From contig NZ_VFYU01000027.1 in NCBI RefSeq assembly GCF_021012795.1, forward strand, positions 1 through 64,000: a stretch of 64,000 bases of DNA. Direction: 5' to 3'. Below are positions 52,685 to 62,888 of this stretch, piece by piece; within the stretch, counting starts at the first letter, position 1, and each line of letters starts with the position of its first letter. This stretch comes from Psychrobacter sp. I-STPA10. GTDB taxonomy: Bacteria > Pseudomonadota > Gammaproteobacteria > Pseudomonadales > Moraxellaceae. Under the pieces are notes generated by a model that saw nothing but the letters and a program-made list of their open reading frames with translations, ran no database searches and had not been told where the DNA came from. The position numbers and the translations under genes are program-made.

Positions 52685-53956
52685 TCATAATCCACTTGCT
52701 TTTTTTGTAAACAAGCGCATCAATGGCTTAATCTGTCCCACCTGATACATGCCTTCACTACGTAGTTGTTGTACAGGTCGCAGTGCTGCAAACTCACCTG
52801 CAAACAGCCAGTTCATCGCCGAAAAGCTATGCATCATCAGACTATTGTGTGGACGACGTTGACGCTCGTATTGCTGTAGAGTTTGCAAGTGTCCCCAAAG
52901 ACGTTTACCACTACGCTGATAATCTTGCCGTAATAAGTCATACAAAGCTACCACATCAAGCAAGCCCAAATTTAGCCCCTGCCCTGCCAGCGGATGCACG
53001 CCATGCGCCGCATCTCCGACCAATACCAAGTTCTCTTTAATATAACTTTTGGCTTGTTGTGCCGTCAGTGGGAAGCTAGCAACTGATTCAATTTGCTCAA
53101 TACTACCCAGCTCATAGCCACTGGCAGCAGCCAAGTTATTAGCTATTTGCTCATCAGTAGCCGTTAGCATATCCAATGCTTGATTGCTGGGCAATGTCCA
53201 TACCACTGATTGCCAATGTTGTGGATTGGCTTTATCTTCATCAGTAATATCAGCAAGTGGCAACAGTGCCAATGTTCCAGTGGGCAACATGGCTTGACGG
53301 GCAATATGTTGATGTGGCTTTTCGGTATGAATAGCGCAGCAAATGGCTGTCTGATGATAATCTAATGTATCGAGCGTAATACTGGCTTGACAACGCACAA
53401 ATGAACCACGACCATCTGCCCCAACCACTAATGGTGCAGTGATTTTCTCGCCATTATCTAAGCTGATTTGATAGCCATCTTCACTACCCAACCAGTCCAT
53501 AGCTGTGACTTTTTGTCCTCGTATTACCTGCAAATTCTGGCTGATTTGCGCATCTTGCATACGCTGCCAAAGTGCATACTCGATAACAATTGGCTCAACC
53601 ATACTGCCAAGTAGTTGCGGCACGCCCTTAGTTTCGCCAAATTGCAGCTCACCATGACCATCTTTTTGCCATACCAGCATTTGATTGTAATCCGCTTTAC
53701 GTCCTGAGTGACAGATAAGCTGCCATGCACCCACTTCTTTTAATAGCTCAATACTAGCAAGGCTAAGCGCATACACTCTGGCATCACGCTGGGTCAGCTT
53801 TTGTTGCCAATTCTCTGCTGACATCTTAGGACGTGCATCTATTAAGGTCACGCCATGTCCTGCCTGCGCAAGTTTTAGTGCCAATGCTGCCCCAACGATG
53901 CCACCACCAATAATGAGGCTATGGTCATTTTTCACTGCTTTATTTATATTTGTCAT
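52685..53956 (-). CDS. FAD-dependent ubiquinone biosynthesis hydroxylase (UbiI/UbiF-type)
   Basis: A flavin monooxygenase of the UbiH/UbiF/VisC family, hydroxylating a benzoquinol ring position in ubiquinone synthesis. It has 423 residues. FAD-binding IIGGGIVGAALALKLAQAGH is at the start, the central motif is VVGADGRGSFVR, and the C-terminal ribityl-binding motif is LVGDAAHGVHPLAGQGLNLG followed by LLDVVALYDLL. This last form (GDAAH...NLGLLD) resembles UbiI/UbiF more than UbiH. It lies 78 bases downstream of a UbiH-like paralogue on the same strand, the ubiH-ubiI arrangement of E. coli. Which ring position it acts on cannot be decided from sequence. Confidence 0.88.
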   Translation of the reverse strand: MTNINKAVKNDHSLIIGGGIVGAALALKLAQAGHGVTLIDARPKMSAENWQQKLTQRDARVYALSLASIELLKEVGAWQLICHSGRKADYNQMLVWQKDGHGELQFGETKGVPQLLGSMVEPIVIEYALWQRMQDAQISQNLQVIRGQKVTAMDWLGSEDGYQISLDNGEKITAPLVVGADGRGSFVRCQASITLDTLDYHQTAICCAIHTEKPHQHIARQAMLPTGTLALLPLADITDEDKANPQHWQSVVWTLPSNQALDMLTATDEQIANNLAAASGYELGSIEQIESVASFPLTAQQAKSYIKENLVLVGDAAHGVHPLAGQGLNLGLLDVVALYDLLRQDYQRSGKRLWGHLQTLQQYERQRRPHNSLMMHSFSAMNWLFAGEFAALRPVQQLRSEGMYQVGQIKPLMRLFTKKASGL

Positions 53957-54034
53957 GGTTATTATCTTTATCCATTTTTTACTTATTTAGTATCAATTGT
54001 TATACAGCTTAATTAAACTATTTAAACCATGATA

Positions 54035-55348
54035 CTAAGACTTTAATCCCATCGCATAAGTAGCGACCAACGGCTTAACATTAGGCAGCTTATCAAAGGC
54101 GATTAATGCCAGATTACGCGCAATTTTGACCGCAGGATTCGGGTTAGTAAAGCCATGCACCACCGCATCACAAAAGCGAATCACTCGCTTTTGGTCTTTT
54201 TTGCGCGCCTGCTCATAGCTTGCCAACATCGCACCATCGCCAATATCTTCACCGAGCATCACTTGCCTTGCCAGCATTTTTGCCAACGCCTCAGCATCAC
54301 GCATACATAGGTTAAAACCCTGCCCTGCTACTGGGTGCAAGGTGTGGGCAGCATTACCCATAATCACACAGCGTCCGTGTATTTGCTGCTGTGCTAATAC
54401 CCGAGTTAAAGGATAAGCACCCCGCTTACCTGCCCTCACAAATGTCCCTGCTCGCTGACCAAATGCCTTTTGTAATGCCTGCAAAAACAATGCTTCATCT
54501 TCAAGATAGGGCTGCTCTTCACCTTTTGCACATACCCAGACTACCGAGCGGCGATAGCCTGCTTGATGGGGCTCGTTGCCATCTCCTGCGGCATCAGTTA
54601 ATGGCAATACTGCCAAAGGTCCTGCTGGGCTAAAGCGTTCAATGGCAGCATGTTGATGTGGGGTGTCGGTTTGTACCACACCGACGATGGCACATTGTTG
54701 ATAATCATAGTTGGTTGTGCCAATGTCTAACAAATTGCGTACGGTTGAATCTCGCCCATCACACGCCACCAATAAATTACCCACTAAACGCTGCTCGTTG
54801 CCTGCCTCACTGTCATAAATTAACGTCACATCGGTTTGCGACTGAACAACCTCAGTGACGGTTGCCCCATCAATGATATTGATTAAAGGGCTATTTTGCA
54901 CTGCCAGTAACAACTTACGCCCAAGCCATGCATTTTCCATCACCTGACCAAACGACTCGACGTTTTCCTCTTCTTTATTCAGCTTGGCATGACCAAAACT
55001 ACCTTGCTCACTAATCTGCACCGAATCAATACGGCAAGCATGGCTTTGTAGCGCCTCCCATAGTCCAATCTGCTGATAAATCTGCACCGTACGTCGTGAC
55101 AAAGCTGTATTACGGCAATCTAAATAATGGCTACGCTTCACATCTTCGTTGGGGCTAATACTTGGATAACGGTTTTTTTCTATCAGCGTACTGGCAATAC
55201 CCTGATGCGCTAGTAACAAGGCGAAGGATAAACCCACATGCCCGCCACCAACAATCAGCACATTTTGGTCACTAATGGCATAATCCAAGACATTTGTAGT
55301 AGCGGCTGATGTTTTGTTATCACTGGATTTTATATCTGACATAGACAT
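54035..55348 (-). CDS. ubiH: FAD-dependent ubiquinone biosynthesis hydroxylase (UbiH-type)
   Basis: Flavin monooxygenase expected to act as 2-octaprenyl-6-methoxyphenol hydroxylase in ubiquinone synthesis. FAD loop: VLIVGGGHVGLSFALLLAHQ; middle motif LLVACDGRDSTVRNLL; C-terminal motif VIMGNAAHTLHPVAGQGFNL followed by CMRDAEALAKML. The GNAAHTLHP...GFNL form is UbiH-like. The N-terminus carries a ~30-residue Ser/Thr/Asn-rich leader. The frame is open to 55384 from a TTG; I prefer ATG 55348 (437 residues). It precedes the UbiI/UbiF-type gene. No pepP gene is adjacent, unlike in E. coli. Confidence 0.88.
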   Translation of the reverse strand: MSMSDIKSSDNKTSAATTNVLDYAISDQNVLIVGGGHVGLSFALLLAHQGIASTLIEKNRYPSISPNEDVKRSHYLDCRNTALSRRTVQIYQQIGLWEALQSHACRIDSVQISEQGSFGHAKLNKEEENVESFGQVMENAWLGRKLLLAVQNSPLINIIDGATVTEVVQSQTDVTLIYDSEAGNEQRLVGNLLVACDGRDSTVRNLLDIGTTNYDYQQCAIVGVVQTDTPHQHAAIERFSPAGPLAVLPLTDAAGDGNEPHQAGYRRSVVWVCAKGEEQPYLEDEALFLQALQKAFGQRAGTFVRAGKRGAYPLTRVLAQQQIHGRCVIMGNAAHTLHPVAGQGFNLCMRDAEALAKMLARQVMLGEDIGDGAMLASYEQARKKDQKRVIRFCDAVVHGFTNPNPAVKIARNLALIAFDKLPNVKPLVATYAMGLKS

Positions 55349-55384
55349 ATCATTACTCACTTTATTAGCCCACTTGTTTATCAA

Positions 55385-55951
55385 TAACTATTAATAATAA
55401 CGATTCACGATATTGTTGGCAGTTTTATCACTGCCTATCTTTATTTGCTACATATCTTTAATATAGTCAATCTAATATAAGTTCACCACAAGGCAACCGA
55501 GTGCAGATAGTATACCCATCTAGCGAGGTTAACACCGTGGTGGATTTATAGTAGGCAGACTATAAATATATCCAATCTATCATAGCGCAGTGTTGCTATA
55601 TTGTCGCATAGTAATCAAGCAGATATCACCCATACTCAAGTAACCTATACTCAAATATTATCACTTCGCCACATTAGCCCAAATAATCAGCCTTTACAAA
55701 AAACGACGTAAGTTATATCAAGCATCGCTTGAATTCTAATCACAAATAACCATAATACAAGACAGTGTGGCTCTTATACCTCACTGGTATACGTCACTGG
55801 TTTACACTAATAAATCAATTTACTTTTAACTTAACTTTTGTGATATACCCCCAAATATAACTATCTACAACAACATGAAATAACCATTGCAACCACAGCA
55901 ATGTCAGCAAAAATACAAAAACATTGACATAAATGGTCACAAGCCTGTTAT
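55385..55951. other. Intergenic region with a MITE-like element
   Basis: A 567-base gap between divergent ubiH and phoH. It holds MITE family A copy 3 (55463-55563). The remaining ~390 bases to phoH are AT-rich with no ORF or RNA gene that I can see; promoters for both flanking genes must lie here. Confidence 0.6.
55463..55563 (+). mobile_element. MITE-like element, family A, copy 3
   Basis: 101 bp, same orientation as copy 1, starting ATAGTCAATCTAATATAA and ending GTAGGCAGACTAT. It is five bases shorter than copies 1 and 2 in the middle. Flanked by TA on both sides. Confidence 0.8.
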
Positions 55952-57103
55952 ATGATAAAAAAGGCTCACCAACAAAAGGATATTCAATTGACTGATACCA
56001 TTACTCGTAAAGTAAATCTAGACTTTTTAACTTCATCACAACTAAAAACCCTGCTGGGTGAATACAATAATCACCTTAAATATATCCAAGACCGTTTGGA
56101 TATTACCATTAACCAACGTCAGCACAAATTCACCTTATCAGGTGACTTGACGGCGGTAGAGCGTGGCGAAAACATTTTAAACAAACTGGCAGATGAAGCA
56201 CTGACAGCAACGCACATTACCCCAGAAGAGTTGCATTTAATCATTCAATCTAGCATGTCTCGTGTTACTGAAGCCCGTGAGGCACTAGAAGCACAACTTG
56301 CAGATAATGACAACGTAGATGGCGTAGAAGGAGTAGACGGCGAAGATAATTCGCATAACTATACACCCATTAGCCTGCGTACTCGTAAAGGTAAAATTGT
56401 GCCTCGTGGTGGTAACCAACAGCACTATGTGAAACGCATTTTAAGCTCAGATGTGTCTTTTGGTGTTGGTCCTGCGGGTACTGGTAAAACTTATCTTGCC
56501 GTTGCCTGTGCCGTTGATATGCTCGAGCGTAATGAAATCGAGCGTATCTTATTGGTACGTCCTGCGGTGGAAGCAGGTGAAAAACTGGGCTTTTTACCGG
56601 GTGATTTAACTCAAAAAATCGACCCTTATTTGCGTCCTTTATATGATGCCCTTTATGAGATGCTTGGCTTTGAAAAAGTGGGTAAACTACTTGAGCGTCA
56701 AATCATCGAAGTTGCGCCACTTGCCTATATGCGTGGTCGTACATTAAACAACTCATTTGTGATTTTGGACGAAGCGCAAAACACCACACCAGAGCAGATG
56801 AAGATGTTTTTAACTCGCTTAGGCTTTGGCTCACGAGCAGTAATTACCGGCGATATCACTCAGGTGGATTTGCCACGTGGACATAAATCTGGCTTAGCGC
56901 AAGCGCTGCAAATTTTGGGTAAGATTGAAGAGATTCACATCACCAAGTTTGACTCAAAAGATGTGGTACGTCATCAGTTAGTACAAAAAATCGTTGAAGC
57001 TTATGATGTCTTTGATGAGCAGCAAGAGGCAATCAAAGAGGCTCGCAAACAAGCTCGACTTGAAGAGCAAGCACGCAAACAAGCTGAAAATGATAAAATC
57101 TAA
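55952..57103 (+). CDS. ybeZ: PhoH-like ATPase (YbeZ)
   Basis: A cytoplasmic P-loop ATPase of the PhoH family, proposed to act with YbeY in RNA or ribosome quality control. It has 383 residues. Walker A is [18 protein letters not shown], near residue 173; Walker B is [20 protein letters not shown]; sensor [14 protein letters not shown]. An acidic insert ([16 protein letters not shown]) lies near residue 120. Annotated from ATG 55952. A TTG at 55988, giving the N-terminus [10 protein letters not shown], has an excellent ribosome site (AAAAGGA, 7 bases upstream), whereas the ATG has none, so the true start may be 55988. ybeY follows after 39 bases. Confidence 0.93.
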   Translation: MIKKAHQQKDIQLTDTITRKVNLDFLTSSQLKTLLGEYNNHLKYIQDRLDITINQRQHKFTLSGDLTAVERGENILNKLADEALTATHITPEELHLIIQSSMSRVTEAREALEAQLADNDNVDGVEGVDGEDNSHNYTPISLRTRKGKIVPRGGNQQHYVKRILSSDVSFGVGPAGTGKTYLAVACAVDMLERNEIERILLVRPAVEAGEKLGFLPGDLTQKIDPYLRPLYDALYEMLGFEKVGKLLERQIIEVAPLAYMRGRTLNNSFVILDEAQNTTPEQMKMFLTRLGFGSRAVITGDITQVDLPRGHKSGLAQALQILGKIEEIHITKFDSKDVVRHQLVQKIVEAYDVFDEQQEAIKEARKQARLEEQARKQAENDKI

Positions 57104-57142
57104 ACCAAGCGACGCAATTTTATAATAGCCATTTGATGTAAA

Positions 57143-57721
57143 ATGAGGTTTATGAACGCACCTTTAACGCCACAACCAACCCTTGCCATCAGCGTCAGCC
57201 ACGCTGATGGCATTTGTGATGATGTGATAGCACAGTATTATACAGATAACTTTATCACCCCCATTGCCCAAACCACACTGGTCTATATCTCTGAGCTAAT
57301 AAACACAGGGTTAACCCTGCCTGATTATGCAGATTTGGATAGTGAAATTTGGCAAAGCAAAGATAAAGTGTTAGATATTTATATCACCGATATGCAAGAA
57401 GGCAGACAGCTAAACTTAGATGCTCGGGGCAAAGACTACGCCACTAATATTTTATCTTATCCCAGTGATTTACCAACTTCACTCATTGAGGTCATGCCAG
57501 AATTGCCACTTGGCGAGTTAATTATTTGTCATGATGTTTTGATAACACAAGCTGACGAACAAGGCAAAACCACCGAGCAGCATTTAACTCATCTATTGGT
57601 ACATGGCATTTTGCACCTACTCGGCTTTGACCATGAGCTTGGACAAACCGAGCAAGATGAAATGGAAGGCTTTGAGATTGAGATTTTGGCAAATCTTGGG
57701 CTGCCCAATCCTTATGAGTAA
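57143..57721 (+). CDS. ybeY: Endoribonuclease YbeY
   Basis: A single-strand-specific metalloendoribonuclease needed for 16S rRNA 3' maturation and 70S quality control. The zinc-binding motif is complete: HLLVHGILHLLGFDHE (HxxxHxxxxxH). It is preceded by the strand motif KDYATNILSYPSD and LGELIICHDVL. It has 192 residues, slightly longer than the usual ~155 because of an N-terminal stretch. A second in-frame ATG lies at 57152. It is paired with the phoH-like gene as in most gammaproteobacteria, but the usual third partners (corC, lnt) do not follow. Confidence 0.94.
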   Translation: MRFMNAPLTPQPTLAISVSHADGICDDVIAQYYTDNFITPIAQTTLVYISELINTGLTLPDYADLDSEIWQSKDKVLDIYITDMQEGRQLNLDARGKDYATNILSYPSDLPTSLIEVMPELPLGELIICHDVLITQADEQGKTTEQHLTHLLVHGILHLLGFDHELGQTEQDEMEGFEIEILANLGLPNPYE

Positions 57722-57746
57722 ATGACTTATACTGTCGTTGACTCAC

Positions 57747-58640
57747 CTATTTGTTTTGTTTGTCCTTTTGCAAATCCACAGGAGTTGCTGGCGCTACCTG
57801 TAACTGCTTTACCATATCTTCTAAGCCCACCACATGCACACTACGTTGCGGGAATGGGATTTCAATGCCTTGCTCATCTAACGCATATTTGATTTTTTCT
57901 AATAAATCACAATTGACCGACCACCAATCATTATTGGTCGTCCAGACATTCATGGTCAAATCAACCGAGCTATCTCCTAGGTTGGTCACACGAATAATCG
58001 GCTCAGGGTCTTTAAATATCAACTCATTTTCTTGAGCAATTTTTAGCATGATTTCTTTGGCAGTTTTGATGTCATCACTATAACCAATACCGACCACCAC
58101 ATCGACACGGCGATTGGGTATGGAGGTGAAGTTAATCACTTCGGTGGTCGATATTTTGCTATTAGGTATGATAAGTTCATGATTATTTGTAGTAATCAAG
58201 CGGGTATGTAGAATATTGATTACTTCGACAGTGCCTTTGGTATCATTAACTTCGATATAATCACCTCGGCTAAACGGGCGAAAGACAACGATGACAACAC
58301 CTGCGGCAAAATTAGACAGTTGGTCTTTGAGTGAAATACCAATGGCAACGGTCGCCCCACCCAAGATTGCAACCACTGACGTTGTATTTACTCCTACTTC
58401 ACTTAACGCAGCCATAGCGACAACAACCAACATGACGCCATACAAGATATTACTTAAAAAACGTGTCATGGTATCATCAAGTTGACTACGTTGCATCACT
58501 CCTTCAGCAAGCTTGACCACTTTTTCAACTATCCATTTACCAATGATAAATATAACAATAGCAATGGCTATTTTTACTGACATGTCTACAGCAAGTTTGC
58601 CATATTTCTCAAAGTCAATTAATAACATTTTTTCATTCAT
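57747..58640 (-). CDS. mscS: Small-conductance mechanosensitive channel MscS
   Basis: An inner-membrane heptameric tension-gated channel protecting against hypo-osmotic shock. It has 297 residues with three N-terminal membrane helices. The pore helix TM3 has the Gly/Ala pattern VAILGGATVAIGISLKDQLS and NFAAGVVIVVFRPFSRGDYI. The beta domain shows LITTNNHELIIPNSKISTTE, followed by the alpha/beta vestibule domain to IPFPQRSVHV. Length and motifs match E. coli MscS (286). GGATTTAC precedes the start. It converges on ybeY. The upstream fumC is on the same strand but ends at its own terminator. Confidence 0.94.
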   Translation of the reverse strand: MNEKMLLIDFEKYGKLAVDMSVKIAIAIVIFIIGKWIVEKVVKLAEGVMQRSQLDDTMTRFLSNILYGVMLVVVAMAALSEVGVNTTSVVAILGGATVAIGISLKDQLSNFAAGVVIVVFRPFSRGDYIEVNDTKGTVEVINILHTRLITTNNHELIIPNSKISTTEVINFTSIPNRRVDVVVGIGYSDDIKTAKEIMLKIAQENELIFKDPEPIIRVTNLGDSSVDLTMNVWTTNNDWWSVNCDLLEKIKYALDEQGIEIPFPQRSVHVVGLEDMVKQLQVAPATPVDLQKDKQNK

Positions 58641-58678
58641 TGTAAATCCTTTTATTTCATCTCTATTTCTAAAACAAT

Positions 58679-58709
58679 AAAAAGCCCTGCATTTGTATCA
58701 GGGCTTTTT
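58679..58709 (-). terminator. Rho-independent terminator after fumC
   Basis: Perfect 11-bp stem AAAAAGCCCTG / CAGGGCTTTTT with a nine-base loop, between leftward fumC and leftward mscS. It separates the two transcripts. Confidence 0.88.
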
Positions 58710-58774
58710 ATGTTTTTAGAGTATCAACAAAGTTTGTATGTTGCCATACTTTTATATGATGATTTATTAGTTAA

Positions 58775-60163
58775 TTATTTAGGATTCACCATATCTTCTG
58801 GGGTGACCCACTCATCGAACTCAGCTTCAGTCATTAAACCAAGCTCAACCGCAACTTGTTTAAGCGTTTTGTCTTCTTTATAGGCTGTTTTGGCGATTTT
58901 CGCGGCATTTTCATAGCCCACATGGCGGTTTAGTGCGGTTACTAGCATGAGTGAGTTATGTAGATAGTGGTCGATTTTCTCTTTTACTGGCTCAATACCT
59001 GCCGCACAGTTATCATTAAAGCTGTTACACGCATCGCCAAGTAGCTTGATAGATTGCAATAAGTTATAGGCAATTACAGGTTTAAAGACGTTTAGCTCAA
59101 AGTTACCTGAAGCACCCGCCATACTGATGGTGGTGTCATTACCCATCACTTGCGCCACAACCATGGTCATCGCTTCAGACTGGGTAGGGTTGACTTTACC
59201 CGGCATGATAGAAGAGCCTGGCTCATTTTCTGGGATTTTAATCTCACCAATACCACAACGAGGGCCAGACGCTAACCAGCGGATATCATTGGCGATTTTG
59301 TTTAAGCTAGCCGCTAGTGTTTTTAATGCACCAGAAGCAAACACTTCGGCATCACGTGCTGCCAGTGCTTCAAATTTATTAGGTGCTGTGACAAATGGCA
59401 AGCCTGTTAGCTCAGCTAATTGCTCGGCTGCTTTGACGGCATAATCAGGGTGTGAGTTTAACCCTGTACCGACTGCTGTACCACCCAAAGGCAGTTGATA
59501 TAAGCCTTGCAGCGCATTGTCGATACGGGTTAAGGCATGGTCAAGTTGACTGACATAACCGCTAAATTCTTGACCTAGGGTTAATGGGGTCGCATCTTGC
59601 AAGTGGGTACGACCAATTTTAACAATGCTATCAAATTCTTTGGCTTTTTTATCTAGCGTATCACGCAAAGCTTTTACCGCAGGAATAAGTAGGCTGTTGA
59701 TTTGACGAGCAGCGGCAACACGAATGGCGGTTGGGAAGCTATCATTGGTAGACTGAGCATGGTTTACATGGTCATTGGGGTGGATTGGCTTGTAAGTACC
59801 ACGCTCATTGCCAGCGATTTCATTGGCACGATTAGCAAGTACTTCGTTCATATTCATGTTTGACTGTGTGCCTGAGCCAGTTTGCCATACCACTAATGGG
59901 AATTGGTCAGTCAAGCCGCCATTAATAACTTCATCAGCCGCTTGTACGATAAGGTCACGCTGACTGTCTTCAATACGGCTTAGGCTGGCATTGGTAATTG
60001 CTGCCGCTTTTTTCACTAACGCCATCGCTTCAATCATCGGACGTGGCAGAGTTTCGCCGCCAATTTTAAAGTTTTCACGGCTACGCTGGGTTTGTGCGCC
60101 CCAATAAGCATCGCTAGGAACTTCCACATTACCCATGGTATCTTTTTCGGTACGAGTCGACAT
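58775..60163 (-). CDS. fumC: Class II fumarate hydratase
   Basis: The iron-independent fumarase of the TCA cycle, converting fumarate to malate. It has 462 residues, the usual length. The fumarase/aspartase signature [17 protein letters not shown] is intact. Other blocks: [40 protein letters not shown] and [20 protein letters not shown] with the catalytic His. The last carries the LQDATP pattern of FumC rather than AspA. GGAGACATT precedes the start. It is a monocistron with its own terminator. Class II fumarase fits an aerobic, oxidant-exposed lifestyle. Confidence 0.96.
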   Translation of the reverse strand: MSTRTEKDTMGNVEVPSDAYWGAQTQRSRENFKIGGETLPRPMIEAMALVKKAAAITNASLSRIEDSQRDLIVQAADEVINGGLTDQFPLVVWQTGSGTQSNMNMNEVLANRANEIAGNERGTYKPIHPNDHVNHAQSTNDSFPTAIRVAAARQINSLLIPAVKALRDTLDKKAKEFDSIVKIGRTHLQDATPLTLGQEFSGYVSQLDHALTRIDNALQGLYQLPLGGTAVGTGLNSHPDYAVKAAEQLAELTGLPFVTAPNKFEALAARDAEVFASGALKTLAASLNKIANDIRWLASGPRCGIGEIKIPENEPGSSIMPGKVNPTQSEAMTMVVAQVMGNDTTISMAGASGNFELNVFKPVIAYNLLQSIKLLGDACNSFNDNCAAGIEPVKEKIDHYLHNSLMLVTALNRHVGYENAAKIAKTAYKEDKTLKQVAVELGLMTEAEFDEWVTPEDMVNPK

Positions 60164-60378
60164 AATGTCTCCTTATTTTTCAGTTTTTTGTTGGTTTTGG
60201 TATGTCTTTTATTGATGCAATAAACAATACAGTTTATAAAATCGAATCAGACAGGTAAAAAACCGTTTTATGATAGCATGACTCTACTTATTTTTGTTTA
60301 ATAGAGTGTTGCTAGGCGTATCAATAATCTATTTCAAATCCGTCTATACCCATATATAATAAAAACTTCAAGGATACC

Positions 60379-61008
60379 ATGCACAGTTTTTTATCACCTA
60401 CCCAAGAAGCCTTAGTCAGCAATCCACCACGGCGTATTTTTACTCGTCAGCGGCGGGCACTATCTAGCAGAGAAAGACAAGCGGCAGCCAAACATGCCAG
60501 TTTGCATTTATATAAACTAAAGCATCGCATACCTCACCATGCCAACGTAGCGATTTATTATGATGATTTTGGCGAGCTGCCGACTCAGCCAATACTTAAT
60601 TGGTGCCTGTGTCTTGGATTACAGCCATTTTTACCAGTGGTTGGCAGCCGAGGCAAGCATGACAAAAAACTTATGTTTGCACCCATCTATCAGTATCATC
60701 TACGCAATATTGCCACTTATACGCATCGGCTAGGTATGCAGCAACCACAGTCACGCAAACTGATTGCTGCATCACAATTAGATATTATTTTTTGTCCATT
60801 GGTTGCTGCTGATAAGCAAGGTAATCGTATGGGTATGGGCGGTGGTTATTATGATGCCACCCTTGCCCATAGTCATCATTTTGGCTTAACAAAACCATTA
60901 AAAATCGGTTGGTGTTATGATTTTCAGGTGATAGAGCAACTTGCTCGCCAATCGTGGGACGTGCCATTAGATGCACTGATAACCCCTAGTAGGATAAGGT
61001 GGTTTTGA
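60379..61008 (+). CDS. 5-formyltetrahydrofolate cyclo-ligase
   Basis: An ATP-dependent enzyme converting 5-formyl-THF to 5,10-methenyl-THF in folate recycling. It has 209 residues. The signature is NRMGMGGGYYDATLAH near residue 150. The N-terminal block RRALSSRERQAAAKHASLHL fits the family's first helix, and FCPLVAADKQ is the usual strand before the motif. GWCYDFQVIEQL and DVPLDALITP close it. E. coli's version is ygfA/fau. Its stop overlaps the ATG of a small membrane protein gene by one base, so the two are translationally coupled. Confidence 0.92.
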   Translation: MHSFLSPTQEALVSNPPRRIFTRQRRALSSRERQAAAKHASLHLYKLKHRIPHHANVAIYYDDFGELPTQPILNWCLCLGLQPFLPVVGSRGKHDKKLMFAPIYQYHLRNIATYTHRLGMQQPQSRKLIAASQLDIIFCPLVAADKQGNRMGMGGGYYDATLAHSHHFGLTKPLKIGWCYDFQVIEQLARQSWDVPLDALITPSRIRWF

Positions 61009-61451
61009 TGCCGTCACCGCATACAAAGCATACAGTTAAAGCATATTTGGTGAAATTCACCCACAGTCCTCTACGGCTCATACTCAGCATTTTATGGTGC
61101 TTAGCGGTCGGCTGGATTATTCAATCAGGCTTTGGCTATATCCCCCATCATCTTACTAATATAAACTCACCTTCATATCCTTATCCCATAGGTTTAGTTA
61201 GTTTTTTGCTTATTATTATCAGTGTGCAAGCAGCATCGGCTATTATTTTGGACTATTTTATTCATAGCGCATGGAAGTTGCTACTGATGCTTATTCTCAA
61301 TATCAGTTGTTTATTTATCGCCATGTTAATGAGTATGCACGCCGCGCCACCACTGAGCGTCTTTTCCCTTTGGCAGTTTCTATGTTTTATCGTAATGCTT
61401 CTTTTATGTCTGTATCATACGGCTATTTTTATCTATCATAAAATGCAATAA
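61008..61451 (+). CDS. Small four-helix membrane protein of unknown function
   Basis: A 147-residue integral membrane protein that I do not recognise. Four hydrophobic segments are clear (for example LILSILWCLAVGWIIQSGFG, IGLVSFLLIIISVQAASAII, LLLMLILNISCLFIAMLM and FLCFIVMLLLCLYHTAIFIY). The start ATG 61008 overlaps the stop of the cyclo-ligase gene (TGATG), with AAGG eight bases upstream, giving direct coupling. No motif suggests a function. A terminator hairpin overlaps its stop codon. Confidence 0.72.
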   Translation: MPSPHTKHTVKAYLVKFTHSPLRLILSILWCLAVGWIIQSGFGYIPHHLTNINSPSYPYPIGLVSFLLIIISVQAASAIILDYFIHSAWKLLLMLILNISCLFIAMLMSMHAAPPLSVFSLWQFLCFIVMLLLCLYHTAIFIYHKMQ

Positions 61452-61480
61452 GGGTATATCGAACACTCAATATACCCTTA
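61449..61480. terminator. Terminator hairpin overlapping the membrane protein stop
   Basis: Stem TAAGGGTATA / TATACCCTTA, 10 bp, including the TAA stop codon at 61449. It lies between convergent genes. The T-run is weak, so efficiency is uncertain. Confidence 0.6.
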
Positions 61481-61529
61481 TAACTATATCTACTATATCT
61501 TTGTATTAAATATTCATTGCTTTATGGTT

Positions 61530-62888
61530 TTACAACACCATCGCTGCAATCCAGCCAAAAATCAGCAGTGGAATGTTGTAATGTAAAAAGGTCGGTATCA
61601 CCGTATCTTTGATATGGTCGTGTTGACCATCAATTGCTAGACCCGACGTTGGTCCCAATGTCGAATCCGATGCTGGTGAGCCTGCATCACCCAATGCCCC
61701 TGCTGTACCAATAATAGCCACGGTTGCCAAAGGTGAAAACCCAAGCGAGATACACAAAGGTACATAAATAGCGGCAATAATCGGAATGGTCGAAAATGAT
61801 GAGCCAATCCCCATGGTCACCACCAAACCGATGACCAACATCACCAATGCTGCCATCGCTTTTGAACCTGCAAACATTGCTGCTGCACCATCTACCAATG
61901 GCTGAATTTGGTCAGTGGCTTTCATCACCTCAGCAAATCCTTGAGCGGTAATCATGATAAAGCCAATCATCGCCATCAACTTGATGCCTTCATTAAATAC
62001 ACTATCTGCTTCACGCCACTTGACCACACCCGTTGCCATAAATACGCCAAACCCAAATAACGAGCCGAGCAATAACGAATCCGTATATAGCTGCACCACA
62101 AATGCAGTCACAATCGCTGCCAATGCCACCAAAGTTTTTAGCTTACTTTGTGGCTGCGCATTATTTGCCGTTTGACTCAAACTGTCACTGGCAATCAGCT
62201 CATCATGTGCTTGCTGGTCTATGGCTAGGTTTTGATAATGACGCGGTTTACGATAACTGATAAATATTGCGGTTAATAAACCACACAGCATACCCAGTGC
62301 AGGAATTGCCATGGCGTGCATTACTGAAATATTAGCGACATCTAACCCTGCTTCACCGACATTTTTGAGCATGATTTGATTAAGATAGATATCCCCAAAT
62401 CCGTATGGCAAAAACATATAGGTATTCACTAAGCCAAAAGTCATCAAACAGGCCAGCAAGCGTCTATCAACCTGCAAACGATTAAACACCAATAATAAAG
62501 GCGGAATTAATAATGGAATAAAGGCGATATGAATGGGAATGAGGTTTTGACTAAAACAGCTCATCAATATCAAACCACCAAATAATAGCCATTTGATAGA
62601 GCCACCCACACCTTGGGTTTCAATACGCCTAACCACACCTTGCGCCAAAGATTGCGGTAGACCTGAATGGGCAATTGCCACTGCAAACGCACCAAGCAGT
62701 GCGTACGACAAGGCAATCTCAGCCCCGTTTTTAATCCCTTCTTGAAAAGAACTCAAGGTGGTATCAACGCCCAGTCCACCCACCAAACCACCGACCAATG
62801 CCCCAATCAGTAAGCTTAATACCACATGCACCCGTGCCAGTGATAGCCCTAACATCACCACCACAGCAAGTAATACTGCATTTATCAT
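61530..62888 (-). CDS. Na+/H+ antiporter family protein (NhaC/YuiF-like)
   Basis: An inner-membrane antiporter-family protein of 452 residues with about 11-12 hydrophobic segments. The Ion-transporter superfamily pattern shows in GALVGGLVGGLGVDTTLSSF near the start, SCFSQNLIPIHIAFIPLLIP in the middle and GTAGALGDAGSPASDSTLGP in the last third, the latter with conserved Asp and Ser. It resembles the 'Na+/H+ antiporter family protein' (YuiF/histidine-permease-like) group more than classical NhaC. Whether it exchanges sodium, histidine or another solute is unknown. A hydrophilic loop at about residues 215-245 separates the halves. Monocistronic and divergent from lon. Confidence 0.85.
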   Translation of the reverse strand: MINAVLLAVVVMLGLSLARVHVVLSLLIGALVGGLVGGLGVDTTLSSFQEGIKNGAEIALSYALLGAFAVAIAHSGLPQSLAQGVVRRIETQGVGGSIKWLLFGGLILMSCFSQNLIPIHIAFIPLLIPPLLLVFNRLQVDRRLLACLMTFGLVNTYMFLPYGFGDIYLNQIMLKNVGEAGLDVANISVMHAMAIPALGMLCGLLTAIFISYRKPRHYQNLAIDQQAHDELIASDSLSQTANNAQPQSKLKTLVALAAIVTAFVVQLYTDSLLLGSLFGFGVFMATGVVKWREADSVFNEGIKLMAMIGFIMITAQGFAEVMKATDQIQPLVDGAAAMFAGSKAMAALVMLVIGLVVTMGIGSSFSTIPIIAAIYVPLCISLGFSPLATVAIIGTAGALGDAGSPASDSTLGPTSGLAIDGQHDHIKDTVIPTFLHYNIPLLIFGWIAAMVL

